Assembly (NCBI RefSeq): GCF_002885955.2
Contig: NZ_POQS01000010.1
Coordinates: 110,274-174,273, forward strand
Direction of reading: 5' to 3'
Origin: Achromobacter pulmonis
GTDB taxonomy: Bacteria > Pseudomonadota > Gammaproteobacteria > Burkholderiales > Burkholderiaceae_B
Length of the DNA stretch: 64,000 nt
Shown one piece after another: positions 7,061 through 14,654 of the stretch (the first letter of the stretch is position 1; each line of letters begins with the position of its first letter). The position numbers and the translations under genes are program-made. The notes under the pieces are model-generated. The model saw nothing but the letters and a program-made list of their open reading frames with translations. It was not told the DNA's origin and ran no database searches.

Positions 7061-8485
7061 ATGAACAACCCCAACGAAAGCGTCAGCATGGCGCTTTTCT
7101 GTGATTTCGAGAACGTGGCGCTGGGCGTGCGCGACACCAAATTCCACAAGTTCGACATCCGGCCCGTGCTGGAACGCCTGCTGCTCAAGGGCAGCATCGT
7201 CGTCAAGAAGGCCTATTGCGACTGGGAGCGCTACAAGGAATTCAAGGCTCCCATGCACGAGGCCAATTTCGAGCTGATCGAGATCCCGCACGTGCGCCAG
7301 TCGGGCAAGAATTCGGCCGACATCCGGCTGGTGGTGGACGCGCTGGACTTCTGCTACACCAAGTCGCACGTCAACACCTTCGTGATCATCAGCGGCGACT
7401 CCGATTTTTCGCCGCTGGTGTCCAAGCTGCGCGAGAACGACAAAAAGGTGATCGGCGTGGGCGTGAAGCAGTCCACCTCCGACCTGCTGATCGCCAACTG
7501 CGACGAATTCATTTTCTATGACGACCTGGCGCGCGAAGGACAGCGCGCCGCCGAGGCCCGCCGCGACAACCGCGGCGCCAACGGCGGCCAGCGCCGCACG
7601 CCCGACGAGGAACGCCGCCGCAAGGAAGAGCAGGAGGCGCGCCGGACCCAGGCCGTCGAGATGGTGGTCGAGACCTTCGAGGCGCTGGTGGCCGAGCGTG
7701 GCGACAGCGGCAAGATCTGGGCCTCGGCGCTGAAGGACGCGCTCAAGCGCCGCAAGCCGGATTTCAACGAGTCCTACTACGGCTTCCGGGCCTTCGGCAA
7801 CCTGCTGGAAGAGGCGCAGTCGCGCGGTTTCCTGGAAGTGGGCCGCGAGGAAAAATCCGGCACTTATGTGTACCGCGACAGCGCCGGCGGCGAGCCGGCC
7901 GGGCGTCCTGCGGCGCGCGCGCAAGCCAGCGACGCCGCCGAAGCGCCGTCCGCCGCCGCGGCGCCGGAAGCCGCCGGCGCCAGGCCGGCCCGCAATGCCC
8001 GGGGCGGGCGCAAGACGTCCGGCCGGGGCGCGGGCCAGAAGCCCGACGCCGCCCCGCGCGAAGAATCCGCCCCGGCTGCGGCCGAGGCCTATGCGCAGCC
8101 GGAGGCCCCCAGGCCAGCCGACGCGGCGCCCCCTGCCGTCGCCGCGCAACTGCCGCCCATCCCCAAGCCCGCTCCGCCGCAGCGCCAGCCTATGGCCGTG
8201 GTCGCACCGCCGCCCGTGGTCGACGTGACGGAATGGACCTTCGTCAAGCCGTCGCCGCAGATCGAGGAGCCGGCGGCGGAACCCGCGCCAGCCCCCGCCA
8301 AGCGCGCCCGCGGCGCCCGCAAGACCACGCCCAAGGCCGCCGAGGACAAGGCGCAATCGACCGCCGCCGAACCCGCGGCCGCCGCGCCTGCCGAGACCGA
8401 GCCGGCCGCCAAGCCCGCGCGCAAGACGGCCCGCAAGGCCGCCGCCCCGCGGCGGACGCGCAAGGCGGCCGAGGAATCCTCCTGA
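7061..8485 (+). CDS. NYN-domain putative ribonuclease with LOTUS/OST-HTH domain and basic Ala/Pro/Lys tail
   Basis: The protein has 474 residues. The NYN (PIN-like) nuclease domain occupies about 8-150, with acidic residues in LFCDFENVALG (Asp15), NSADIRLVVDALDF and VIISGDSDFSPLV, the expected metal-binding quartet. An Arg/Glu-rich helix follows, then a LOTUS/OST-HTH winged helix at about 200-270 (SGKIWASALKDALKRRKPDF, then GFLEVGREEKSGTYVY). About 200 residues of low-complexity Ala/Pro/Lys/Arg follow, with RGGRKTSGRG, KRARGARKTTP and KPARKTARKAA resembling histone-H1-like tails. The start at 7061 puts MNNPNESVSM just before the fold. NYN-LOTUS proteins are thought to bind and cut RNA. The DUF523 gene starts 17 bases after the stop. 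Confidence 0.88.
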   Translation: MNNPNESVSMALFCDFENVALGVRDTKFHKFDIRPVLERLLLKGSIVVKKAYCDWERYKEFKAPMHEANFELIEIPHVRQSGKNSADIRLVVDALDFCYTKSHVNTFVIISGDSDFSPLVSKLRENDKKVIGVGVKQSTSDLLIANCDEFIFYDDLAREGQRAAEARRDNRGANGGQRRTPDEERRRKEEQEARRTQAVEMVVETFEALVAERGDSGKIWASALKDALKRRKPDFNESYYGFRAFGNLLEEAQSRGFLEVGREEKSGTYVYRDSAGGEPAGRPAARAQASDAAEAPSAAAAPEAAGARPARNARGGRKTSGRGAGQKPDAAPREESAPAAAEAYAQPEAPRPADAAPPAVAAQLPPIPKPAPPQRQPMAVVAPPPVVDVTEWTFVKPSPQIEEPAAEPAPAPAKRARGARKTTPKAAEDKAQSTAAEPAAAAPAETEPAAKPARKTARKAAAPRRTRKAAEESS

Positions 8486-8502
8486 GCCTGCCGGAATTGC
8501 GT

Positions 8503-9009
8503 ATGGAATACGTGCTGGTCAGTTCCTGCCTGCTGGGCAAGCCGGTGCGCTACGACGCGCGCGCCGTCTCGCACGACAACGCGGTGCTGGCGCGCTGGCT
8601 GGAGCAGGGCCGCGTGGTGGCCGTCTGTCCCGAGGTCGCCGGCGGCCTGCCCGTGCCGCGTCCGCCCGCCGAGATCGAGCCGGGCGCCGCGGCGGCGACG
8701 GTGCTGGCCGGCCGCGCCCGCATCGTGGCGGTGTCGGGAGAGGACGTGACCGCGCCCTTCGTGCAAGGCGCGCGCGAAGCGCTGGCGGCCGCGCGCCGCC
8801 ACGCCATCCGGGTCGCGGTGCTCAAGGAGGGCAGCCCGTCCTGCGGCAGCGGTTATGTGTACGACGGCCATTTCGCCGGCAACAAGATCCCCGGCTCGGG
8901 CGTGACGGCCGAACTGCTTGCGCAGGCGGGCGTGCGCGTGTTCAGCGAACACCAGTGGCGCGAAGCCCGGGACTGGCTGGCGCGCCTGGAGGCGGGCGAC
9001 GGCGCTTAG
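8503..9009 (+). CDS. DUF523-family protein
   Basis: This 168-residue DUF523 protein starts MEYVLVSSCLLGKPVRYD and contains VVAVCPEVAGGLPVPRPPAEI and LKEGSPSCGSGYVYDG. The family is conserved around three cysteine motifs (SSCLLG, CPE, SPSCG) that could bind a metal or cluster; some homologues are fused to DUF1722. No biochemical role is established. The ATG lies 17 bases after the NYN gene, suggesting one transcript. The TAG stop overlaps by two bases the stop of a short remnant read on the opposite strand. Confidence 0.8.
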   Translation: MEYVLVSSCLLGKPVRYDARAVSHDNAVLARWLEQGRVVAVCPEVAGGLPVPRPPAEIEPGAAAATVLAGRARIVAVSGEDVTAPFVQGAREALAAARRHAIRVAVLKEGSPSCGSGYVYDGHFAGNKIPGSGVTAELLAQAGVRVFSEHQWREARDWLARLEAGDGA

Positions 9010-9062
9010 CGCGCCGTTCCGCGGTCGGTCATGCAGGATTGCAGCATGCGGTTGTAGGTGTC
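9006..9062 (-). pseudogene. 3'-end remnant of a paralogue of the Gly-rich protein at 12273-12860
   Basis: On the minus strand this reads DTYNRMLQSCMTDRGTAR and TAA. The first 11 residues (DTYNRMLQSCM) are encoded by the same 33 bases as in the intact gene at 12273-12860, whose own ending is AAGREYTN. An in-frame stop lies just upstream, at the end of the Bug gene, so no full protein is encoded. It is the left edge of the block containing catR, catB and the Bug gene. Confidence 0.6.
9030..9062. repeat. 33-base direct repeat, left copy
   Basis: These 33 bases are identical to 12300-12332 and lie in the same orientation 3,270 bases apart. Outside the repeat the similarity stops abruptly. It covers codons for the C-terminus of the Gly-rich protein and bounds the Bug-catB-catR block like an integration or recombination scar. 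Confidence 0.85.
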
Positions 9063-9101
9063 GGCGCCCGCAGCCGTCGCCGCAGGGCCTGCCCCGGTGC
9101 A

Positions 9102-10082
9102 TCAGTTGATCTTGATGTTGCGTTCCTTGACCAGGGCCTTCCACTGTGTGGTTTCCTTGGCCAGATGGTCGCGCAGTGCGTCCGGGCTGCTTCCGATAGA
9201 CTCCGCGCCGATCGAATCCAGGGTTGCCTTCACCTTCGGTTCCACTAACGCATTGCGCATGGCTTCGTTCAGCCTGGCCACCACTTCCGGCGGGGTGCCG
9301 GCGGGGGCGAACGCCGCGAACCAGGGCATCAGTTCGTAGCCCGGCACGCCGGCTTCCCGCAGGGTCGGCACGTCAGGCAGGGCGGCGGAGCGCTTGGCCG
9401 TGGTGACGGCCAGCGCGCGCAGCTTGCCGCTGACGACGTGCGGCTTGGCGGACGTGATGCTGTCGAACATGTAGTCCACCTGGCCGCCCAGCAAATCCGC
9501 CACGGCCGGGCCGCTGCCCTTGTAGGGCACGTGCAGCATGTCGACGCCCGTCATCGATACGAAGAGTTCGCCCGCCAGATGGATCGACGTGCCCACGCCG
9601 GCCGAGGCGTAGGTGTAGTGGCCGGGCCGGGCTTTCGCCTTGGCGATCACGTCCTGCACGCTGGTCGCGCCGGTGCGGGCCGGATTGGTGACCAGTACGT
9701 TGGGCACCACGGCCAAGAGCGAGATAGGTGCGAAGTCCTTGATGGGGTCGTAGTTCAGGTCGGCGTACAGCGCCGGGTTGACGGCCATGCCGTTGGCCAC
9801 GATCAGGATCGTGTAGCCGTCGGGCTTGGCGCGCGCGACCGAGGCCGCGCCGATGTTGCCGCCCGCGCCGGCGCGATTCTCGACGATGACTGACGTGTTC
9901 AGCTGCTTGCCCATGGATTCGCCCAGCGTGCGGGCGATGCTGTCCATGGCGCCTCCCGGCGGGAAGGGCACGATCCATTTGACCGGACGGTCAGGGTAGC
10001 CGTCGGCCAGCGCGGCGGACGCGCCGCCCAAGAGCGATAGGGCCAGGATGGCGCGGGCAAAGGGTTTGAATAGGTGGCGCAT
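9102..10082 (-). CDS. Bug-family periplasmic solute-binding protein (tripartite tricarboxylate transporter type)
   Basis: This 326-residue protein has a signal peptide (about 1-26, ending ALA-DG). The Bug fold follows: YPDRPVKWIVPFPPGGAMD, then VENRAGAGGNIGAASVARA and ANGMAVNPALY. HVPYKGSGPAVADLLGGQVDYMFD is the classical ligand-pocket and hinge segment. Bug receptors bind carboxylates and deliver them to TctAB membrane components; none is encoded here, so it would need a carrier elsewhere or act as a sensor. It lies 80 bases after catB in the same direction, so muconate, a muconolactone or a related aromatic-derived acid is a reasonable guess for the ligand. Confidence 0.88.
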   Translation of the reverse strand: MRHLFKPFARAILALSLLGGASAALADGYPDRPVKWIVPFPPGGAMDSIARTLGESMGKQLNTSVIVENRAGAGGNIGAASVARAKPDGYTILIVANGMAVNPALYADLNYDPIKDFAPISLLAVVPNVLVTNPARTGATSVQDVIAKAKARPGHYTYASAGVGTSIHLAGELFVSMTGVDMLHVPYKGSGPAVADLLGGQVDYMFDSITSAKPHVVSGKLRALAVTTAKRSAALPDVPTLREAGVPGYELMPWFAAFAPAGTPPEVVARLNEAMRNALVEPKVKATLDSIGAESIGSSPDALRDHLAKETTQWKALVKERNIKIN

Positions 10083-10162
10083 GGTCGTCTCCGTAGTGCA
10101 TGAATTATTGTGGGTGCGCCCTTCGAGGCGGGCGCGGCCGGATGTCGCGTGTCTGCGGTCCG

Positions 10163-11287
10163 TCAGCGGTCCCGCCGGTAGAAATTCAGCTTGTCTTCGT
10201 CCAGCGTCAGCCCCAGGCCGGGGCCGTCGGGAAGTTCCAGTTCGAAATCGGCGTAGCGCGGCGGATTGACGACGATGTCGTCCTTCAGCAGCAGCGGGCC
10301 GAACAGTTCGGTGCCCCAAGACAGGCGCGGCAGGCAGGCAAAGCCGTGCGCCGACGCGATCGATCCCACCGAGCCTTCCAGCATCGTGCCGCCGTATAGC
10401 GACATGCCGGCGGCATCGCCCACCGCCGCAGTGCGCAGCATCTCGTGCAGGCCGCCCGACTTGGCGATCTTCAACGCCAGCACGTCGGCCGCGCCTTGGC
10501 GCGCGATGTCCAGCGCGTCTTCCGGGCCATTTACGGCTTCGTCCGCCATGATCGGGACGACGAAGCGCGCGGCCAGCCGGGCCATCCCGGCCAGGTTGGC
10601 GCGGGCTATGGGTTGTTCGATCAGGTCCACGCCCGCCGCTTCCAGCCGCGCGATGGCGCCGGCCGCATCGGCCTCGTTCCAGGCCTGGTTCACGTCCACC
10701 GTCACGCGGGCGCGGTCGCCCAGCGCCTGCTTGATGCGCGACACGTGCGCCACGTCTTGCGACACGGCGCGGCGGCCGACCTTCAGTTTGAACGTGTTGT
10801 GGCGGCGGCTTTGCAGCAGCGACTCGGCTTCCTCGATGTCACGGGCGGTATCGCCGCTGGCCAGCGTCCAGAGCACCGGCAGACGGGTGCGCACGGCGCC
10901 GCCCAGCAGGGTCGACACCGGCACGTTCAGCCGCTTGCCCTGGGCGTCCAGCAGCGCGGTTTCCAATGCGGACTTGGCGAAGCGATTGCCGCGGGCCACC
11001 TTTTCCAGGTGCTGCATGGCCGCGTGGATGTTGGTGGCGTCCAGGCCGGTCAGTGCCGGAGCTAGATAGGTATCGATTGCCAGCTTGATGCCTTCGGGGC
11101 TCTCTTCACCGTAAGACAGGCCGCCAATGGTGGTGGCTTCACCGATGCCTTCGATGCCGTCGCTGCACGTCAGGCGCACGATCACGAGCGTTTGCCGCTG
11201 CATGACCGCCATGGCCAGTTGATGGGCGCGGATGGTGGGCAGATCCACCAGAATGGCCTGAACCGAGAGAATGCTTGGCAGATTCAT
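10163..11287 (-). CDS. catB: Muconate cycloisomerase (enolase superfamily)
   Basis: The protein has 374 residues, the usual length for muconate cycloisomerase I. It converts cis,cis-muconate to muconolactone in the catechol branch of the beta-ketoadipate pathway, in the cytoplasm. The enolase-superfamily barrel is clear: the catalytic K-x-K in FKLKVGRR (around residue 167), and metal ligands in VDVNQAWNE, LIEQPIA and MADEAVNGPED. The second catalytic Lys is in LKIAKSGGL. The closing SWGTELFGPLLL is typical of the subgroup. The ATG at 11287 (MNLPSILSVQ) is chosen over a longer start. A divergent CatR-like regulator supports the assignment, but catA and catC are absent here; chloromuconate or a related cycloisomerase is the alternative. 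Confidence 0.88.
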   Translation of the reverse strand: MNLPSILSVQAILVDLPTIRAHQLAMAVMQRQTLVIVRLTCSDGIEGIGEATTIGGLSYGEESPEGIKLAIDTYLAPALTGLDATNIHAAMQHLEKVARGNRFAKSALETALLDAQGKRLNVPVSTLLGGAVRTRLPVLWTLASGDTARDIEEAESLLQSRRHNTFKLKVGRRAVSQDVAHVSRIKQALGDRARVTVDVNQAWNEADAAGAIARLEAAGVDLIEQPIARANLAGMARLAARFVVPIMADEAVNGPEDALDIARQGAADVLALKIAKSGGLHEMLRTAAVGDAAGMSLYGGTMLEGSVGSIASAHGFACLPRLSWGTELFGPLLLKDDIVVNPPRYADFELELPDGPGLGLTLDEDKLNFYRRDR

Positions 11288-11370
11288 ACTTTTATTATCA
11301 GAAATGACATGACAGGGGCAGTATGACTTGCGCTTCCCGCTCGAGTCCAAGACTATATGGCTTCCTATTG

Positions 11371-11385
11371 ATATCTATTGGGTAT
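11371..11385. promoter_or_regulatory. Candidate CatR/CatM-type LysR operator
   Basis: ATAT-N7-GTAT lies in the AT-rich region between catB and catR and differs by one base from the ATAC-N7-GTAT motif bound by BenM/CatM. It is 10 bases before the catR start and 84 bases before the catB start, suited to autorepression and to activation of catB. Confidence 0.45.
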
Positions 11386-11394
11386 AAATATGCC

Positions 11395-12276
11395 ATGCAA
11401 CTCAGACACCTAAGATACTTCCAGGCAGTGGCGGAAGAGGGGAGCTTCACGCGTGCCGCCGCCCGGCTGCATATTGCCCAGCCGCCGCTGAGCCGTCAGA
11501 TCCGCCAGTTCGAGGAAGAACTGGGGGTGCAACTGTTCGAACGCACTACCCGCGCCTTGCGGCTGACGGAAGCCGGGCGCTTCCTGCTGGAGCAATCGCG
11601 GCTGTTGACCGCCCGGCTGGAAGAAGTGCTGGAAGGCACGCGCCGTCTGGGGCAAACGCAGCGACGCTGGTTCGGCATCGGTTTTGTTCCGTCGACCCTG
11701 TATGGCTTCGTGCCCGAGCTGATCCGCCAATTGCGCAGCGCCGATCCCAAGGTGGAAGTCGGCTTGGCGGAAATGACCACGCTGCCGCAATTGGAAGCGC
11801 TAAAAACAGGGCGCATCGATCTAGGTATCGGCCGGATCCTGCTGGATGATCCGGCGATCGAACGCCGGGTGCTGATGACCGAACCATTGATGGCCGCCGT
11901 GCCGCTGCATCATCCATTGGCGGCGATGGGCAGCGTGTCGGCGCAACGCCTGGCTCAGGAACCGTTCGTGCTGTATCCGGCGCGGCCGCGGCCGAACTTT
12001 GCGGACCATGTGCTGGGGCTGTTCCGCGCCGCGGGCTACGCGCTGCAGGTCGAACAGGAGGCCAACGAGCTGCAGACCGCGATAGGCCTGGTGGCCGCGG
12101 GCGTGGGCGTGTCAGTGGTGCCGGCCTCGGTGCAGCGCTTGCAACGGCAGGACGTGGCCCACGTGCGGATCGAAGGCGATGCGTTCGTGTCGCCGGTGAT
12201 CGTGAGCTACCGCAAGGATGACCAGTCTGCGTTTTTGCAGCGCGCGCTGGCGCTGGCTGCGGGATTGGCAACCTAG
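11395..12276 (+). CDS. catR: LysR-type regulator, CatR/BenM/CatM-like
   Basis: This 293-residue LysR-family protein has its N-terminal winged helix in residues 1-60 (MQLRHLRYFQAVAEEGSFTR, ARLHIAQPPLSRQIRQFEEE, FERTTRALRLTEAG). An effector domain of two Rossmann-like lobes follows (GFVPSTLYGFVPELIR, then GLVAAGVGVSVVPASV). The pattern matches CatR/CatM/BenM, which sense cis,cis-muconate and activate the catechol genes. The start at 11395 is the family start MxLRHLRYF. It is divergent from catB. Its TAG stop overlaps by 3 bases the stop of the opposing Gly-rich gene through a shared CTAG. Confidence 0.87.
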   Translation: MQLRHLRYFQAVAEEGSFTRAAARLHIAQPPLSRQIRQFEEELGVQLFERTTRALRLTEAGRFLLEQSRLLTARLEEVLEGTRRLGQTQRRWFGIGFVPSTLYGFVPELIRQLRSADPKVEVGLAEMTTLPQLEALKTGRIDLGIGRILLDDPAIERRVLMTEPLMAAVPLHHPLAAMGSVSAQRLAQEPFVLYPARPRPNFADHVLGLFRAAGYALQVEQEANELQTAIGLVAAGVGVSVVPASVQRLQRQDVAHVRIEGDAFVSPVIVSYRKDDQSAFLQRALALAAGLAT

Positions 12277-12860
12277 TTGGTGTACTCGCGGCCTGCTGCC
12301 ATGCAGGATTGCAGCATGCGGTTGTAGGTGTCCACCGAGACCTGCGTGGTCCATTGCGAGATGTGCGCCGGGTCGTAGCCGCTCTGGTTCATGGCCCAGC
12401 GCTGGCAATCGCTGCTGGCGCCGGCCTGGGGCGAGCCCATGGGCGCGGCCTGTTCGTATTGCGGCGGCGGCACGTATTGCGGCTGCTCGGGAGGCTGATA
12501 TTGCGGCGTCTCGTACACCGAGTCCGGATAGGTCGGCGCGCCGTAGACCGGCGGGGTGGTATAGCCCACGCCCGGCGCATAGACGCCGGCCTGCGCGTAG
12601 GAAGGCCCCGAGTCCGCCGCCAGCAGCAGGCCGATCGCGGCCAGCGCGAACGCGCCGCCCACCCACCAGCCGTCGGAGCTGCTTCCGCCGCCGCCGTGAT
12701 AGTGGTGATAACCGCCGCCGTAGCCGCCATAGCCGCCATAGCCGCCGTGGTGGCCGCCGCCCCAATAACCGCCGCCGTGCCTGCCGCCGGCCAGCGCGGG
12801 CGCGCTGACCACCGCCAGCGCCAAGGCCAGCGCCGTGGCGCGGACCGAAAACCGATTCAT
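12273..12860 (-). CDS. Secreted Gly/His/Tyr-rich protein of unknown function
   Basis: The 195-residue protein has a signal peptide (MNRFSVRATALALALAVVSA, cleavage near ALA-GG). A Gly/His/Tyr-rich stretch of about 35 residues and a hydrophobic segment (WWVGGAFALAAIGLLLAAD) follow. A Pro/Gln/Tyr-rich linker with VPPPQYEQ leads to a conserved C-terminal module (CQRWAMNQSGYDPA, then DTYNRMLQSC). The last module is probably the functional part, with two cysteines that may pair. It looks like a membrane-anchored envelope protein. Its C-terminus has a second copy as a remnant at 9006-9062, so the present last eight residues may have been acquired with the cat block. Confidence 0.7.
   Translation of the reverse strand: MNRFSVRATALALALAVVSAPALAGGRHGGGYWGGGHHGGYGGYGGYGGGYHHYHGGGGSSSDGWWVGGAFALAAIGLLLAADSGPSYAQAGVYAPGVGYTTPPVYGAPTYPDSVYETPQYQPPEQPQYVPPPQYEQAAPMGSPQAGASSDCQRWAMNQSGYDPAHISQWTTQVSVDTYNRMLQSCMAAGREYTN
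12300..12332. repeat. 33-base direct repeat, right copy
   Basis: This copy is identical to 9030-9062 and lies inside the 3' end of the Gly-rich protein gene, encoding part of DTYNRMLQSCM. Together the two copies bound the Bug-catB-catR segment. Confidence 0.85.
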
Positions 12861-12977
12861 GATTCTGCTCCTGGATCGCCCCGGCCGGCATGGCGCGCGG
12901 CAAGAGGCAACATGAATACTTTACTGCTGCGCGGGCGTCACGGGTTGTCGCAAGCGCTACCGGGATTTCAAGCCGTT

Positions 12978-13439
12978 TCAGGGCCGCGGGCGCGGCGTCA
13001 GGGGCGGTTGCGCGCTGTTGCATGAGCGCGACTCGCCGGCCCGCAGGCGCACCTGCGCGCGCGGCTCGAAACCGTCAGGCTCGCGGTTCATGGTTTCGTA
13101 GGTTTCATAGCCGGTTTTTTCCACGCACCAGTTCCAGAAGTAGGTCTGCGCGCCGTGCAGCATCATCGATTCCGCGCGCCATTCGCGGATCGCGGGAAAC
13201 GCCGCCGCGCCGTCGGCGGCGCTGCGCGTTTCGTTGCGAAAGCGTTCGCGGCCGTAGGGGTATGCGCTGCTGATCAGCACCACGCGGGCATCCGCCACGG
13301 GCCGCTCGGCCTCGTCCAGCACGGTAAGGCGCGCTTCGGGTTGCAGGGTCTTGTAGACGGGGTAGGGAACGCAGCCGGCGCTGGTGAGCGCGAGGGCAAG
13401 AACGGGGGCGGCGGGCAGGATGCGTAACGGCAATCTCAT
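12978..13439 (-). CDS. Putative lipoprotein of unknown function
   Basis: This is a 153-residue protein with a lipoprotein signal (MRLPLRILPAAPVLALALTS, lipobox SAGC, Cys23). An immunoglobulin-like, carboxypeptidase-regulatory-type strand pattern follows (ARLTVLDEAERPVADARVVLIS), then a distinctive WNWCVEKTGYETYE segment and a Pro-rich end. I do not recognise the family. It lies upstream of, and in line with, the Gly-rich envelope gene, from which it is separated by 117 bases. Confidence 0.65.
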   Translation of the reverse strand: MRLPLRILPAAPVLALALTSAGCVPYPVYKTLQPEARLTVLDEAERPVADARVVLISSAYPYGRERFRNETRSAADGAAAFPAIREWRAESMMLHGAQTYFWNWCVEKTGYETYETMNREPDGFEPRAQVRLRAGESRSCNSAQPPLTPRPRP

Positions 13440-13511
13440 CGGCTGGCCGGACGGCGGTCCGGTAGGGGGTTGGCAGTGGCTAAAACTGTTGATAGGTAGT
13501 ATTTTCTCGCG

Positions 13512-14138
13512 ATGATCACGTTACCACCTTCTCCTGCGTCGCAAGACGAGCGTCTCACCAAAGGCAAGCGCACCCGGCTGCAGCTTCTGGCGGTCGCGGC
13601 GGCGGAGTTCGCGCAACGCGGGTTCCAGCACACCCGGATCAGCGACATCGTCGCCCGCGCCGGCGTGACGCAGCCGGTCTTCTACCAGTACTTCAGCAGC
13701 AAGCAGGCCGCGTACGACGAGCTGGTGGACATGTTCATGCAGCGCTTGCGCCAGGCCATCGGCCAGGCGCGCCTGCCGGACGACCTGCCCGAGGCCGAAC
13801 TGGCCGGCCGCATCCGCCAGGGCGTGGGCGGGCTGCTGGACATCCTGCAGGAAGATCCCAACCTGACCCGCATCGGCTTCTTCCAGGCGGCGTCGGCCGA
13901 GGCCCTGAAGGACGAACTGGTGGCGATGCTCGCCGACAACGTGCGGGCCGAGCAGCAGGCGGGCCTGTTGCGCACGCAGCCGCGCGCCGACTGGTTCGCG
14001 CAGTCGCTCATGGGCATCATCGAACGCTTCACCCGCCAGACCCCCGACGCCGAACAGCGCGAGCGCCTGGCGGACTTCATCACGGACCTGCTGCTGGAAG
14101 GCATGCGAATACGGCTGCCGCCCCAGCCCGCCTCCTAG
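13512..14138 (+). CDS. TetR-family transcriptional regulator
   Basis: The product has 208 residues. The N-terminal helix-turn-helix lies at about 14-62 (GKRTRLQLLAVAAAEFAQRG, ISDIVARAGVTQPVFYQYFSSK). The rest is a helical ligand-binding and dimer domain without recognisable signature. The 5' neighbour is a divergent lipoprotein gene. The stop codon lies inside a strong intrinsic terminator, so the gene is probably monocistronic. The effector and target are unknown. Confidence 0.87.
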   Translation: MITLPPSPASQDERLTKGKRTRLQLLAVAAAEFAQRGFQHTRISDIVARAGVTQPVFYQYFSSKQAAYDELVDMFMQRLRQAIGQARLPDDLPEAELAGRIRQGVGGLLDILQEDPNLTRIGFFQAASAEALKDELVAMLADNVRAEQQAGLLRTQPRADWFAQSLMGIIERFTRQTPDAEQRERLADFITDLLLEGMRIRLPPQPAS

Positions 14139-14155
14139 CAGGAGGCTTTTTTTTT
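14130..14155 (+). terminator. Rho-independent terminator after the TetR gene
   Basis: GCCTCCT, loop AGC, AGGAGGC form a perfect 7-base-pair stem followed by nine T residues (14147-14155). The TetR stop codon TAG sits at 14136-14138 inside the hairpin. Confidence 0.92.
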
Positions 14156-14278
14156 CGTCCGTGGACGGCCGCGGGGAGCGCGCCGGCTGGACGAAATGCT
14201 CGTGCTTGAGGCCTCATACTTGATTGATATTCGTCTATAAACGAAAATGCCCATGTATCGAATCGAGCGGGTGTACTG

Positions 14279-14344
14279 CGCCACGCGGATATCGAGCGCG
14301 CAGTGCAGTGCTGGCAAGACTGGCAACGGAGAACCGACGCATGA
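14279..14344 (+). pseudogene. Possible C-terminal remnant of a RelE/HigB-type toxin
   Basis: Directly before the antitoxin gene, in another frame, the DNA reads HADIERAVQCWQDWQRRTDA and a TGA that overlaps the antitoxin ATG (ATGA). A D-I-x-x-A ... W helix followed by basic residues is how the partner toxins of this antitoxin family usually end, and a 4-base overlap is their usual junction. The frame is open only back to about 14225 and lacks a start codon and the body of the toxin. The similarity is short, so this is tentative. Confidence 0.4.
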
Positions 14345-14652
14345 AAAGCAGAGCCCATGACGAAGCAATGGCGGAGCTATACCGCAACGATCCGACGCTT
14401 GCGCTGGAAGTCATCAATGACATTCTCCAGGACGGCGAGCAGGCCGAGTTGCTGATCGTGCTGCGCCAGCTCGCGCGCGCCTACGGCGGCGTGCAGGCGG
14501 TGGCCGAGCAGGCCCGCCTGAATCCGACCCAGCTTTATCGCACGTTGTCGCCCCAGGGCAATCCGGCGTTGAGCAGCCTGATCGCCATACTCAAGGCGAT
14601 GGGCCTGCGCCTGGCGGTCCAGCCGCTGTCGCCGGCGCGGTCCGCGCCCTGA
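14341..14652 (+). CDS. HigA-like addiction-module antitoxin (helix-turn-helix)
   Basis: This 103-residue protein has KSRAHDEAMAELYRNDPTLA at the start, then ELLIVLRQLARAYGGVQAVA and LNPTQLYRTLSPQGNPALSS. The latter is the Cro/C1-type helix-turn-helix characteristic of antitoxins that follow a RelE-type killer gene. The ATG at 14341 is the family start. No intact toxin precedes it, only a possible C-terminal remnant. Upstream, TTCGT-N6-ACGAA (14230-14245) is a possible autorepression site. Confidence 0.78.
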   Translation: MKSRAHDEAMAELYRNDPTLALEVINDILQDGEQAELLIVLRQLARAYGGVQAVAEQARLNPTQLYRTLSPQGNPALSSLIAILKAMGLRLAVQPLSPARSAP

Positions 14653-14654
14653 GT

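Noticed and set aside
12273..12276. CTAG as a transposon target duplication
   Set aside because: It is simply the shared palindromic stop of two convergent genes; no second copy bounds an element.
9006..12332. Classical genomic island or integrative element
   Set aside because: There is no integrase, transposase, tRNA target or inverted terminal repeat. Only the direct repeats are seen, so I report a recombination scar and not a named element.
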